Shown: positions 26,965 to 36,252 of the stretch, piece by piece | Position numbering within the stretch: the stretch's first letter is position 1 | How the letters are laid out: every line of letters starts with the position of its first letter | Source of the DNA: Corallococcus sp. NCRR | GTDB taxonomy: Bacteria; Myxococcota; Myxococcia; Myxococcales; Myxococcaceae | DNA: 64,000 nt | Reading direction: 5' to 3' | Assembly (NCBI RefSeq): GCF_026965535.1 | Contig: NZ_CP114039.1 | Coordinates: 4,092,001 to 4,156,000, forward strand | Position numbers and translations under genes: made by a program | The notes under the pieces: model-generated | What the model was told of the DNA's origin: nothing | What the model saw: only the letters and a program-made list of their open reading frames with translations | Database searches by the model: none

Positions 26965-28170
26965 ATGGAAGCCGGACCTGGAGGCGTGACGGACGACATC
27001 CTGGAGGAGCTCCAGCGCTACGTGGGGTTCTCCGCCACTGACGGGGAGGCCCTGCGGGAGCTGCACCCCATCGCCTGCGCGCACTTCGAGCGCATCGCGG
27101 ATGTCTTCTACCGGCGCATCCTCGAACACCCGGGGGCGCGCGAGGCGCTGGAGGGAGGCGAGAGCCGGGTGGGGCACCTCAAGGTGACCCTCCAGGACTG
27201 GATGGGGTCGCTGCTGCTGGGGCCGTGGGACCAGGCCTACTTCGAGCGCCGCTGCCGCATCGGGCGGGTGCACGTGCGCATCCACCTGCCGCAGCACTAC
27301 ATGTTCGGCGCCATGAACCTGCTGCGCCAGGAGCTGACGGCGGTGATGGAGGAGGCGCTGCGCGGCGACCCCGCCCGGACCGCCCGCCTGGACCGGGCGC
27401 TGGGGAAGATCCTCGACCTGGAGCTCGCCATCATGCTGCACACGTACCGCGAGGACCTGCTGGCCCAGGCGGCCCGGGCCGAGCGGCTGGCGACGTTCGG
27501 CCAGCTCGTGGGCTCCATCGGCCACGAGCTGCGCAACCCCCTGGGCGTCATCGAGACCTCGCTCTTCATCCTCAAGGGCCGCCCCTCCGCGAAGGAGGAC
27601 ACGCGCGTGACCAAGCACCTGGACCGCATCGGGGAACAGGTGGAGGTCGCCAACCACATCGTCACCAGCCTGCTGGACATGATCCGCTCCCGCCCGCTGG
27701 TCCGCGCGCCGCTGCGGCTCGCGGAGGTCTGGGCCTCCGCGCGGGAGGCCGTCGCGCCGCCCCCTCGGGTGCGCGTGCGCGAGGAGGGCCTAGAGGCCCT
27801 GCCCCCGCTGGAAGGGGACGCGGTGCAGCTGCGGCAGGTCTTCGTGAACCTGCTGCAGAACGCGGTGCAGGCGCTGGACGAGCGCGAGGGCGAGGTGCGG
27901 CTGACGGCGGACGTCCCGGAGGACGGGGCGCGGCGGGTCCGCCTGGTGCTGGAGGACAGCGGCCCGGGGCTGGACCCGGCCATCCGCGCGCGCGTCTTCG
28001 AGCCGCTGATGACCACGAAGGCGCGCGGGCTGGGGCTGGGGCTGGCGCTCGTGCGGCGCATCCTGGAGCGGCACGGCGGCGGCATCGCATACGCTCCCGC
28101 CGAAGCCGGAGCCGGGCCGGGAGGGGCCCGCTTCGTGGTGGAGCTTCCCCTGACGCAGGAGCCTTCCTGA
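26965..28170 (+). CDS. Globin-coupled histidine kinase, predicted haem oxygen sensor
   Basis: 401 residues. Residues 10-165 are a globin-coupled-sensor domain: Y49 in ADVFYRRIL is the likely distal haem-pocket Tyr and H103 in [12 protein letters not shown] the proximal haem ligand. The kinase part has H-box [11 protein letters not shown] (H187), then N, G1 and G2 boxes ([30 protein letters not shown]). These residues line up, each shifted by +4, with Tyr45, His99 and His183 of AfGcHK from Anaeromyxobacter (recalled). No membrane segment, so a cytoplasmic O2 sensor. The stop overlaps the next gene by 1 nt. Haem binding is predicted, not shown. Confidence 0.9.
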   Translation: MEAGPGGVTDDILEELQRYVGFSATDGEALRELHPIACAHFERIADVFYRRILEHPGAREALEGGESRVGHLKVTLQDWMGSLLLGPWDQAYFERRCRIGRVHVRIHLPQHYMFGAMNLLRQELTAVMEEALRGDPARTARLDRALGKILDLELAIMLHTYREDLLAQAARAERLATFGQLVGSIGHELRNPLGVIETSLFILKGRPSAKEDTRVTKHLDRIGEQVEVANHIVTSLLDMIRSRPLVRAPLRLAEVWASAREAVAPPPRVRVREEGLEALPPLEGDAVQLRQVFVNLLQNAVQALDEREGEVRLTADVPEDGARRVRLVLEDSGPGLDPAIRARVFEPLMTTKARGLGLGLALVRRILERHGGGIAYAPAEAGAGPGGARFVVELPLTQEPS

Positions 28171-28871
28171 TGGGCCGCTTCCTGTTGGTGGATGACAACC
28201 GGGCCTTCGCGGAGAACCTGGCGGAGATCCTCGAGGACGAGGGCCACCAGGCCACCGTGGTGGACCGGGGCGAGGCCGCGCTCCAGGCCGCGCTCGAGAC
28301 GCGCTACGACGTGCTCATCACCGACATGTGCATGGCCGGGATGAATGGCGCCGCGCTGGTGCACCACCTGCGTCAGCGGGACCCGGGGCTCGCGGCCATC
28401 GTCGTCACCGCCCACCCCGGCGAGGCCGAGCTCGCGCGGGCCCGCGCGGAGGGTGTGCTCGCGGTGCTGCCCAAGCCGGTGCCGGTGCCCGCGCTGGTGG
28501 AGTTGCTCGCGCGGGCCCGCCGCGACGGGCTCGTCATGCTGGTGGAGGACGACGTCCAGCTCGCGGACAACCTCACGGAGGTGCTGCGCGAGCGCGGCTT
28601 CACGGCCGTGGTCGCGCGCTCGGTGCCGGACGTGGCGGGGCTCGAGTCCGTCCGCCCCTTCGCGGCGCTCGTGGACCTGCGCGTGCCGGGCGGCCCGGAC
28701 GGCGAGGCGCTGCGCCGCGTGCGGGAGCGCTTCCCCGCGACCACCCCCTTCGTCGTCACGGCCTTCCCGGAGGCGCTGCCCGCGGACTTCGAGGGCCGGT
28801 GGGTCCGCAAGCCCTTCGACACCGGGGCGCTGCTCGCCGCGCTGGAGCGCGTGCACGGAGACCGCGCGTGA
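28170..28871 (+). CDS. Dual-receiver response regulator, cognate partner of the globin-coupled kinase
   Basis: 233 residues consisting of two CheY-like receiver domains and no output domain. The first has D8/D9 and phosphoacceptor D52 (LITDMCMAG) with Lys at K102; the second has E126/D127/D128 and D169 (ALVDLRVPGG). The AfGcHK partner protein in Anaeromyxobacter is likewise a two-receiver protein phosphorylated at Asp52 and Asp169 (recalled from the literature), the same positions. It overlaps the kinase stop (TGATG) and the next gene start (GTGA). Probably a phosphorelay intermediate towards the downstream kinase or the NtrC-like regulator. Confidence 0.9.
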   Translation: MGRFLLVDDNRAFAENLAEILEDEGHQATVVDRGEAALQAALETRYDVLITDMCMAGMNGAALVHHLRQRDPGLAAIVVTAHPGEAELARARAEGVLAVLPKPVPVPALVELLARARRDGLVMLVEDDVQLADNLTEVLRERGFTAVVARSVPDVAGLESVRPFAALVDLRVPGGPDGEALRRVRERFPATTPFVVTAFPEALPADFEGRWVRKPFDTGALLAALERVHGDRA

Positions 28872-29986
28872 CGGGGACAGGGAGCGCGGGGGAGCGTCCC
28901 CGGGTGCTGGTGGTGGATGACAACGCGGCGTTCCTGGACAACATGAAGGAGCTGCTGGAGGACCAGGGCTACGTCGTCTCCAGCGCGATGAGCTGCGCGG
29001 GGGCGCTGGAGCGGGCGCCGGCGGGCTTCGACGTGGCGCTGGTGGACGTCCGGCTGCCGGACGGAGAGGGCTCGTGGCTGGCCCCCCGGCTCAAGGCGCT
29101 GGTGCCGGACGGAGAGGTGGTGCTGCTCACGGGCCTGGGCATGCTGGAGGCGGCGGTGGCCGCGGTGCACGCGGGCGCGTGCGCGTACCTCCTCAAGCCC
29201 TGCGCCACGCCGGAGCTGCTGGTGACGCTGGAGCAGGCGCTGCGCCAGGTGCGGCTGCACCGCGAGAAGCAGGCGCTGGCCCGGCGCGCGCAGGTGTCGG
29301 AGAAGCTGGCCGCGGTGGGCACGCTGACCGCGGGCCTGACGCATGAAATCCGCAACCCCCTCAACGCCGCCGGCCTGCAGCTCACCGTCCTGGAGCGGCG
29401 GGTGCGCAGGCTGGAGGAGTCCGTCCAGGGGCCGCTCCTGGAGCCGCTCTTGCTGGTGCGGGATGAAATCCGCCGCCTGGACCACATCCTCGAGGACTTC
29501 CTCCAGTTCGCCCGTCCCCGCGAGTTCAGGTCGGAATCCGTGGCGGTGGCCCCGCTGTTCGAGCGGGTGGGCAGCCTCCTGGCCTGGCAGGCCGAGCAGC
29601 GCGGCGTGACGCTGGAGGTGGAGCCGCCGGGCGCGTTGGACGTGTGGGGGGAGGAGGAGCGGCTGCGGCAGGTGCTGCTGAACCTGGCGCTCAACGCGCT
29701 GGAGGCGACGCCCGCGGGAGGCCGCGTGCGCTTCAGCGCGAGCGCGTGGAGGGAAGAGGTGGTGCTCTTCGTGGACGACAGCGGGCCCGGCGTGCCGGTG
29801 GAGTCGCGGGCGAGGCTCTTCGAGCCCTTCTTCACGACGAAGGCGAGCGGCAGCGGCCTGGGGCTCTCCATCGTGCACGCCATCGTCACCCAGCACGGCG
29901 GCACCCTCCTGGTGGAGGAGGGGCCGTTGGGCGGCGCGCGCTTCAGCGTGCACCTGCCCGGAGCACCGCGGGCCGAGTCGGTCTGA
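28868..29986 (+). CDS. Receiver-histidine kinase hybrid (N-terminal REC, C-terminal HisKA-HATPase)
   Basis: 372 residues. An N-terminal receiver domain (D17/D18, phosphoacceptor D60 in VALVDVRLPDGEG) is joined to a kinase core with H-box LTHEIRNPLNA and ATP-binding boxes NLALNALEA, DDSGPGVP and GSGLGLSIV. There is no sensor or membrane segment, so input must come through the receiver, as in phosphorelay connectors. A GTG start at 28868 overlaps the upstream stop by 4 nt. With the globin kinase, dual receiver and NtrC-like regulator it completes a four-protein signalling set. Confidence 0.9.
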   Translation: MTGTGSAGERPRVLVVDDNAAFLDNMKELLEDQGYVVSSAMSCAGALERAPAGFDVALVDVRLPDGEGSWLAPRLKALVPDGEVVLLTGLGMLEAAVAAVHAGACAYLLKPCATPELLVTLEQALRQVRLHREKQALARRAQVSEKLAAVGTLTAGLTHEIRNPLNAAGLQLTVLERRVRRLEESVQGPLLEPLLLVRDEIRRLDHILEDFLQFARPREFRSESVAVAPLFERVGSLLAWQAEQRGVTLEVEPPGALDVWGEEERLRQVLLNLALNALEATPAGGRVRFSASAWREEVVLFVDDSGPGVPVESRARLFEPFFTTKASGSGLGLSIVHAIVTQHGGTLLVEEGPLGGARFSVHLPGAPRAESV

Positions 29987-29992
29987 CGTGGC

Positions 29993-30517
29993 TCAGGGCG
30001 CGGCCGGCGCGGGCGTCACGCCGACGGTCCGCGCCTGCCCGTCCTTGTCCACCTCCAGCTTGAGGCGCGGGGTGCCCTGGGCGTCGTGGATGACGATGCT
30101 CGCCACGCCATCCACCACGCCCATCGTGATGCGCTCCTTCCAGTCCTTCCGGAAGGTGACGGTGGGATTCTCCTTCTCCAGGCCCATGCACATGGCCTCG
30201 TAGCTCTCCTCGCTGTCGAAGCAGAGCGCGCGGACGCCAATGGAGTCGAGCATCCCCAGGCCTCCAATCTCCTGCCCGGTGGGGCTGAGGAACTGGATGC
30301 CGTAGGCGGTGACGGCGCGCTTGAGGCCCTGGGGGTCGGGCATCGGCGCCGCGATGCGCATGCGCGTCTGGCCGTTCTCGTCGACGATGTTCAGCTCCCG
30401 GACGGAGAGGGACTCCGCGGGGCGGGTCGCTGCGGCGCCTCCCGCGCACGCGCCCAGCACCAGCGCGGAGGAGGAGACCGCGGCCAACACGACCGGACGG
30501 AAGGAGGAAGAGGTCAT
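29993..30517 (-). CDS. Putative lipoprotein of unknown function
   Basis: 174 residues with a lipoprotein signal peptide ending in the lipobox LGAC. The mature part contains SVRELNIVDENGQTRMRI and SIVIHDAQGTPRLKLEVD, repeated short beta-strand motifs in which an Asp-x-x-Gly-x-x-Arg pattern recurs, suggesting a small beta-repeat domain. Gene ends 7 nt from the converging kinase gene. No specific role. Confidence 0.75.
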   Translation of the reverse strand: MTSSSFRPVVLAAVSSSALVLGACAGGAAATRPAESLSVRELNIVDENGQTRMRIAAPMPDPQGLKRAVTAYGIQFLSPTGQEIGGLGMLDSIGVRALCFDSEESYEAMCMGLEKENPTVTFRKDWKERITMGVVDGVASIVIHDAQGTPRLKLEVDKDGQARTVGVTPAPAAP

Positions 30518-30601
30518 GAGGGGGAAGCTAGACGCCGGCTCCGCCTCCTTCCCCCGGGGGGTGCCATCCTTCCGTCACGGGTGCGTCATGGACACGGCCT
30601 C

Positions 30602-31594
30602 CTACGCGGGCAGCGTGCCCTGGCCGGTGGCCAGCGTGTTCATGAAGGACTTCACCTTCTGCACGTAGGTGGCGTCGCCGGTGCCGGCGGGGATGGCGTC
30701 CGGGTTGCTCTTGTCCACGCCGTTGGGGCCGGAGTTGTAGGCGCGCAGGGCCAGCTCATCGCTGCCGAACTGCTCCTTCATGTCCTTCATGTAGAAGGCG
30801 CCCGCCAGGATGTTGGTCTCCGGGTCGGAGAGGTTCTTGCCCTGGAGCTCCGGGTGCTTCGCCTGCAGCTCCCCGTAGGTGTTGGGGTTGACCTGCATCA
30901 GGCCGGTGTCCGTCAGGCCGTTGCCGCCGTTGGTGGAGACGGCTTCCAGGTTGCCGCGCGACTCCTGCCAGATTTGCGCGGCCAGCATCTCCGCCGGCAT
31001 GCCCGTCTTGGCGGACGCGGACTCGATGGCGCCCCGGAACTTCTCCAGCCCCGGGGGCAGGTTGCCGCCCAGTTTCGTCCCGCCACCCGAGGAGGAGGTC
31101 GTGGGTCCCACCACGCCGGTGTTGCCGTTGGACGCCTGGGACTGCGACGCCGAGGGGCCCACCACGCCGGTGTTGCCGTTGAGCGCCACGGGAGGACGGC
31201 TGGAGTCCTGCGGCGTGAAGCTGCTGTCCGAGAAGGGCTGCGGACCCGCGCCGCACCTGTTTCGCGGGACGCCCTGCTCACCCTGCGCGCCCTGGGCTCC
31301 CTGGGCTCCGGAGACGGCCTGCGCGGCGCCCGGCACGGCCTGCGCCACCAACTGCACGATGGACGTCAGCGCGGACAGCGTGTCCTGAAGCAACTTGCCC
31401 AGCTCCGCGCCCTTGCCGGCGCCGATGTCGAAGCCGTCCTGCTGGAGCGCCGCGAGCCCCGGCGAGCCCGGCTTCTGGCCGGAGGAGAACCCATCCACGC
31501 CCCCCGGACGACCCGCGAGGCGGGGAGAGGCGGCGTCCTGCACCGGCAGGCGGGACACGGAGGCGGAGGGGCTGCGGAGGGGCGAGATGGCCAT
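30602..31594 (-). CDS. Lytic transglycosylase (SLT domain) with low-complexity N-terminus
   Basis: 330 residues. The C-terminal 150 residues form an SLT/Slt70-like goose-lysozyme domain: catalytic Glu in AAQIWQESRGNLEAV, then GLMQVNPNTYGEL and LRAYNSGPNG. The N-terminal half is low complexity: a collagen-like GAQGAQGAQGEQG run and two copies of NGNTGVVGP. No Sec signal peptide is visible, so export may use a specialised system or the protein acts from within. Peptidoglycan cleavage is expected; partner machinery not evident nearby. Confidence 0.85.
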   Translation of the reverse strand: MAISPLRSPSASVSRLPVQDAASPRLAGRPGGVDGFSSGQKPGSPGLAALQQDGFDIGAGKGAELGKLLQDTLSALTSIVQLVAQAVPGAAQAVSGAQGAQGAQGEQGVPRNRCGAGPQPFSDSSFTPQDSSRPPVALNGNTGVVGPSASQSQASNGNTGVVGPTTSSSGGGTKLGGNLPPGLEKFRGAIESASAKTGMPAEMLAAQIWQESRGNLEAVSTNGGNGLTDTGLMQVNPNTYGELQAKHPELQGKNLSDPETNILAGAFYMKDMKEQFGSDELALRAYNSGPNGVDKSNPDAIPAGTGDATYVQKVKSFMNTLATGQGTLPA

Positions 31595-31837
31595 GGCGGG
31601 GGACCTCGAAAGGGATTGGGTTCCAGTGAAGCGATGCGGGACCCCATAGCAGCCGGTGTGCCAGCCCCCTGGGACGCGGCGGCCATGGGCAACCCATGGA
31701 TTTCACGGGCAACGCGGAGAGGCGCCGGGGCCCGTGCCTGGTGACTCGTGTCACCGGCCCGATGCCCTCCGTCATCATCCGAACCCACCGTCGTCCGGGG
31801 CATGGCAGGGAGGCGGCGCGTCGTGCAGAACGCTCCC

Positions 31838-32794
31838 ATGGCCGACATCACCCACCGCACCGTCCGGACGAATGGCATCCACCTGCACCTCGCCGAGGCC
31901 GGCCAGGGCCCGCTGGTCCTGTTCCTCCATGGCTGGCCGGAGTCCGGGTACTCGTGGCGCCACCAGCTCCGGGCGCTCGCGGACGCCGGCTACCACGCGG
32001 TCGCTCCCGACGTTCGCGGCTACGGCCAGAGCGACCGGCCGGAGCCCATCGAGGCGTACAGCATGAAGCACCTGCTGGCGGACTTCGTGGGCCTGCTGGA
32101 CGCGCTGGGAGAGAAGACCGCCGTGGTGGTGGGCCACGACTGGGGCTCCGCGATGGCGTGGACGCTCGCCGCGCTGCACCCGGACCGCTTCCGCGCCGTC
32201 GTGGGCATGAGCGTGCCGCACCTGGGCCGCACGCCCATGCCGCCCACCCAGCTCTTCCGGCACGTGTTCGGGGACAAGTGGTTCTACATCCTCTACTTCC
32301 AGGAGCCGGGCGTCGCCGAGGCCGAGCTCGAAGCGGACATCCCCAGGACGCTCCGCATCACGCTGGGCGGCAGCCCCGGCTTCGACACGCAGGCGGAGGC
32401 CGTGAAGTCACGCCGCAAGGGCGACGGCTTCCTCACCGGCCTCCAGGTGCCGGAGTCGCTGCCCGCGTGGCTCACGGAGGAGGACCTTGCGCACTTCGCG
32501 AAGGAGCTTCAGCGCAGCGGCTTCCGTGGCGGGCTCAATCGCTACCGCAACATGGACCGAGACTGGGAGGAGCTGCCCGAACTGGCGACGGCCATCATCC
32601 CGCAGCCCGCCCTGTTCATCACCGGGGAGAAGGACCCGGGCCGCGCCTTCGCTCCGCTGGACGCCATGAAGGCCCTGGTGCCGCGGCTCCAGGACGTGCT
32701 CGTCATTCCGGGCGCGGGCCACTGGATTCAGCAGGAGCGCCCCGAGGAGGTGAACGCCGCGCTGCTGGCGTTCCTGAAGTCACTGCCCTCCTGA
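31838..32794 (+). CDS. Epoxide hydrolase-like alpha/beta hydrolase
   Basis: 318 residues with HGWPESGYSWRHQL (oxyanion HGxP motif), nucleophile elbow VVVGHDWGSAMAW (Asp nucleophile typical of epoxide hydrolases and dehalogenases), and catalytic His in PGAGHWIQQERP. The HGWPES and GHDWGS pair matches soluble epoxide hydrolases best. The start at 31838 is chosen because homology begins at MADITHRTV. The 3' end overlaps the convergent PAS-kinase gene by 15 nt. Confidence 0.87.
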   Translation: MADITHRTVRTNGIHLHLAEAGQGPLVLFLHGWPESGYSWRHQLRALADAGYHAVAPDVRGYGQSDRPEPIEAYSMKHLLADFVGLLDALGEKTAVVVGHDWGSAMAWTLAALHPDRFRAVVGMSVPHLGRTPMPPTQLFRHVFGDKWFYILYFQEPGVAEAELEADIPRTLRITLGGSPGFDTQAEAVKSRRKGDGFLTGLQVPESLPAWLTEEDLAHFAKELQRSGFRGGLNRYRNMDRDWEELPELATAIIPQPALFITGEKDPGRAFAPLDAMKALVPRLQDVLVIPGAGHWIQQERPEEVNAALLAFLKSLPS

Positions 32795-34351
32795 GTCCCC
32801 GTGCCGGGGCAGGCGCACGGTGAACGTGGTGCCCTGCTTGAGGGTGGAGGTGACGTCGACGGTGCCGCCGTGGGCCTCCACCAACTGCTTCACGATGTAG
32901 AGCCCCAGCCCCACGCTGCGGCAGGTGGAGTCCACCTCCGACGTCGCGCGCTGGAGCGGCTCGAAGATGCGGGGCAGCTTCTCCGGCGGAATGGGCGGCC
33001 CCTGGTTGTGGACGGACAGGCACACCCATCCGTCCTCGCCCCGCGTCGTCACCTGCACCGGGCTGGCTTCGGGGCTGTACTTGAGGGCGTTGGTGACCAG
33101 GTTCTGCACCACCTGGGCGATCCGCTCGGAGTCCCACACGCCCGTCGCGTCGCCCCGCTCCTGCACGCGCAGGGTGCGGCCGGGGTGCGCCGCATCCACC
33201 TGAGCCAACACCTGCCGGGTCACCTGGTTCAGGTCCGAGGCCCGGGGCGTGATGGGGATGCCCTCGCCCAGCCGGGCCTGGGTGAAGTCGAGCAGGTCGC
33301 CCACGAGCCGCCCCGCGCGGTGCACGGCGGACTGGATGCGCAGCACGGACTGGGCGGTGCGCGCGTCGAGCTCGTAGCGGCGGGCCATGGCGCTCACCGT
33401 CAGGTGGATGGCATTGAGCGGGGTGCGCAGGTCATGGCTGACGATGCCGATGAGCTGCTGTTCGAAGTCGACGCGGTCCTGGAGCTGCCGGGTCAGGACC
33501 GCCGCGCGCTGATGGGACTTCACCGCGTCCGTGGTGTCCCAGGCCACTCCCATGAACCCCTCGACGGCGCCGTCCCGGCCTCGCATGGGCACGTGCGTGT
33601 AGTTGAAGTAGCGCTCCACCCGCTCGCCCGTGTCCGGGCGGGTGAACTCGAAGCGCTCCTCCATGAAGACCCGGGACTCTCCCTTCTGGAAGACGGGGTC
33701 GCAGGCCTTCGCGATGATGGACGGCCCCAGCGTCTCGGGCAGCAGTTCGATGAGAGGCCTGCCGACCACCTCCTCCCTGGTCCGCTCCCAGAAGCGGCAC
33801 TGGACGGGGTTGGCGAACTGGATGACGTGCCGGGGGCCCCGGAAGATGGCGATGCCCACGGGGGCCTGCTCGAAGATGGCGTAGAGCTTGTGGCGCTCCT
33901 CTTCCGCCTCGGCGTGGGAGGCTCGCTCCCGTGCAAGCAGCGCCTCGCGTTCCACCTCCGCCAGCCTGCGCTCGGTGACGTCCTGCGTGACCTTCACGAA
34001 CCCGCAGGGGTGGCCCGCGTCGTCACGCAGGAGCCACAGGTCTATCTCCGCGATGAAGAGGCTTCCGTCCTTGCGCTGCCGGGGCTCCTCGCCTCGAAAG
34101 TGCCCCGTGTCGAGGGCCTCCTTCAGCTCCTTCTGAGGACGTCCCTGCTGGCGGTATTCCTCGGGAAAGAGCATGCCGAAGTGTTGGCCCAGGACCTCCT
34201 CGGCGCGCCAGCCCTTGATGTGCTCGGCGCCCGTGTTCCAGCTGATGATGTGCCCTTGCAGGTCGATGCCGAAGATGGCGCGGTCCTTCGCGCTCTGGAC
34301 CAGGAAGCGGAAGAGCACATCCGTGTCCTGGCCTGCGTGCGTGCACTCCAT
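32780..34351 (-). CDS. Cytoplasmic PAS-PAS sensor histidine kinase
   Basis: 523 residues: PAS domain 1 (about 12-130, IFGIDLQGHIISWNTGAEHI), a short coiled linker, PAS domain 2 (about 160-285, IFEQAPVGIAIFRGP), HisKA with H-box IVSHDLRTPLNAIHL, and HATPase_c (NLVTNALKYSPE, FEPLQRATSE, GLGLYIVKQL). No membrane segment. No response regulator lies adjacent, so it is an orphan kinase. The ATG at 34351 is chosen as the first Met before the PAS domain. Confidence 0.9.
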   Translation of the reverse strand: MECTHAGQDTDVLFRFLVQSAKDRAIFGIDLQGHIISWNTGAEHIKGWRAEEVLGQHFGMLFPEEYRQQGRPQKELKEALDTGHFRGEEPRQRKDGSLFIAEIDLWLLRDDAGHPCGFVKVTQDVTERRLAEVEREALLARERASHAEAEEERHKLYAIFEQAPVGIAIFRGPRHVIQFANPVQCRFWERTREEVVGRPLIELLPETLGPSIIAKACDPVFQKGESRVFMEERFEFTRPDTGERVERYFNYTHVPMRGRDGAVEGFMGVAWDTTDAVKSHQRAAVLTRQLQDRVDFEQQLIGIVSHDLRTPLNAIHLTVSAMARRYELDARTAQSVLRIQSAVHRAGRLVGDLLDFTQARLGEGIPITPRASDLNQVTRQVLAQVDAAHPGRTLRVQERGDATGVWDSERIAQVVQNLVTNALKYSPEASPVQVTTRGEDGWVCLSVHNQGPPIPPEKLPRIFEPLQRATSEVDSTCRSVGLGLYIVKQLVEAHGGTVDVTSTLKQGTTFTVRLPRHGDSGGQ

Positions 34352-34511
34352 GCGTGCCACGGTCCCTCCAGGTCGTGAAACACGCGAGCCTCGCGCCTCC
34401 GTTCCGCCAGGCACGGGGAGCGGGCGCGCCGGGCCCCGGCCGGAGCGCCGGTGTCGGTCGCGGACGGCAGCTCGCTTTCGGCGGACACCTTCCGGCTCGC
34501 GGCCGCGGCCT

Positions 34512-35249
34512 TCAGTCCTGCGCGGTGGGACGGACAATCACCTCACCCACGTCCACGTCGGCGGGCTGCTCGATGGCGTAGGCCATGGCCCGGGCAATCG
34601 CATCCGGTGGGATCGCGAGCCTGTCCCGGACCTCCTCGAACCTGGCCCGGAGCTCCGGGTTCTTCACGTGCTCGAGGAAGTTCGTCCGGGTCATCCCGGG
34701 TGAGATGACCGTCACCCGCAGCTTGGGACCCGCCTCCTGGCGCAGGCCTTCGGAGATGGCTCGTACGGCGAACTTGGTCCCGGCGTACACGGCCTGGCCG
34801 GGCACGATCCGGTGCGCCGAGGTCGACGCGGTGTTGATGAGGTGCCCGAAGCCTTGCCGCCGGAAGACCGGCAGCGCCGCGGCGATGCCGTACAGCACCC
34901 CCTTGATGTTGGTGTCGACCAGGTCCTCCCAGTCGTCGACGCGCAGGTCGTCCAGCGGAGAGGTCGCCAGGCTGCCCGCGTTGTTGATGAGCACGTCCAG
35001 CCTGCCAAACCGCTCACAGGCCAGGCGGACGAGCCCGTCGACGTCCTCGCGACGTTTCACGTCGGTCCGTGCGCAGAGGGCTTCTCCTCCCGCCTTCGTG
35101 ATGCGCTCCACCACCGGCTCCAACCGCTCCAGCCGGCGCGCGCCAAGGACGACCTTCGCCTCGCGCCCGGCGAGCAGCAGCGCCGCCGCCTCGCCAATGC
35201 CGCTGCTGGCCCCGGTGATGGCAATGACCTTGTCCTGGATGCCTGACAT
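34512..35249 (-). CDS. Short-chain dehydrogenase/reductase
   Basis: 245 residues of the classical SDR family: cofactor motif ITGASSGIGEAAALLLAG, NNAG in LINNAGSLATS, catalytic Ser in NTASTSAHRI and YxxxK in YAGTKFAV. Similar to NADP-dependent oxidoreductases of broad substrate range. It is divergent from an AraC-type regulator gene at 35402, its likely controller. ATG 35249 matches the usual SDR N-terminus. Confidence 0.9.
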   Translation of the reverse strand: MSGIQDKVIAITGASSGIGEAAALLLAGREAKVVLGARRLERLEPVVERITKAGGEALCARTDVKRREDVDGLVRLACERFGRLDVLINNAGSLATSPLDDLRVDDWEDLVDTNIKGVLYGIAAALPVFRRQGFGHLINTASTSAHRIVPGQAVYAGTKFAVRAISEGLRQEAGPKLRVTVISPGMTRTNFLEHVKNPELRARFEEVRDRLAIPPDAIARAMAYAIEQPADVDVGEVIVRPTAQD

Positions 35250-35401
35250 GACGCCTTCCTGCCCGGCCAGGTGAAGGGAGGGCCGGGCGTGCAATGCAAG
35301 ACTTGGCCATGCCGGGGCGCGCCGGGCTTGGGCGTTGTTGCCATGCCGTGCAGGTCAATTTCGCCCAAGCCAGGGGGGAGGCCCGTCCCTAGAATCCAAC
35401 C

Positions 35402-36244
35402 GTGACCGCTCGCCCTTACGCCGTCGTGGATGGTCCCCTGTCCATCCAGACCTTCCTGTTCCCGGAGCTGCCGGGCCTGCGGCTGGTGCGCTACCGGACC
35501 GACGGGCGGCTGCTGCGCTCCGTGAAGGAGCGTTTCTCCGTGACGCTGACGCAGCGGGGGCACTCGGAGTGGTGGGGGCGGGGCAAGGTCCACGCCTCCT
35601 CGCCCCGGACGGTCGACCTCAAGCAGATGGGCGAGGTGCACCGGGACCTACGCCGGGACGGACCTGCCCGGTTCCAGGTCATCGCCTTCGACGAGTCCCT
35701 CGTCGACGAGGCCCGCGAGGCGCTGGGCGCGCCGGCCTCCGCGCGGCTGCGCCAACTCCAACTCGAAACGTCACAGCCCTCGGCGGCCGACTTCGTGCGC
35801 CTCCACGCCGTGCTGGATGCGGGCCTGGAGGGACGCTCCAGCGCGCTCTCGCTCCAGACGGCCCTGGCCGAAGCCCTCTCCTCGCTGGTCGGATGTCTGG
35901 AGCATCCAGGCGCGGGGGAGCGGCGTTACCGCTGGCCCATCCAGCGCGTGGTGGAGGCCCTGCACGAGGCCATCCCGGAGGGCATCACCCTGGAGTCGCT
36001 GGCCCATCAGGTGGGCTGGAACCGGTTCCACCTGTGCCGCGCCTTCCGCGAGGCGCTGGGCATGCCGCCTCACGCGTACCTCACCCACCTGCGCGTCTCG
36101 CGAGCGCAGCGGCTGCTGTCCCAGGGACTGGCACCCGCGGAGGTCGCGCTCCAGGTCGGGCTCTGTGACCAGAGTCAGCTCAACCGGCACTTCAAGCGCA
36201 TCGTCGGCATCACGCCGGGGCAGTACGCGCGCGCCGTGCAGTGA
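35402..36244 (+). CDS. AraC-family transcriptional regulator
   Basis: 280 residues with a GTG start. The N-terminal region (about 1-165) is a likely sensor domain without recognised ligand motif. The C-terminal 100 residues hold the double helix-turn-helix: ITLESLAHQVGWNRFHLCRAF and LAPAEVALQVGLCDQSQLNR, ending FKRIVGITPGQYAR. Divergent from the SDR gene with a 152-bp intergenic region; regulation of that gene is likely by analogy. Confidence 0.88.
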   Translation: MTARPYAVVDGPLSIQTFLFPELPGLRLVRYRTDGRLLRSVKERFSVTLTQRGHSEWWGRGKVHASSPRTVDLKQMGEVHRDLRRDGPARFQVIAFDESLVDEAREALGAPASARLRQLQLETSQPSAADFVRLHAVLDAGLEGRSSALSLQTALAEALSSLVGCLEHPGAGERRYRWPIQRVVEALHEAIPEGITLESLAHQVGWNRFHLCRAFREALGMPPHAYLTHLRVSRAQRLLSQGLAPAEVALQVGLCDQSQLNRHFKRIVGITPGQYARAVQ

Positions 36245-36252
36245 GGCCGCCG

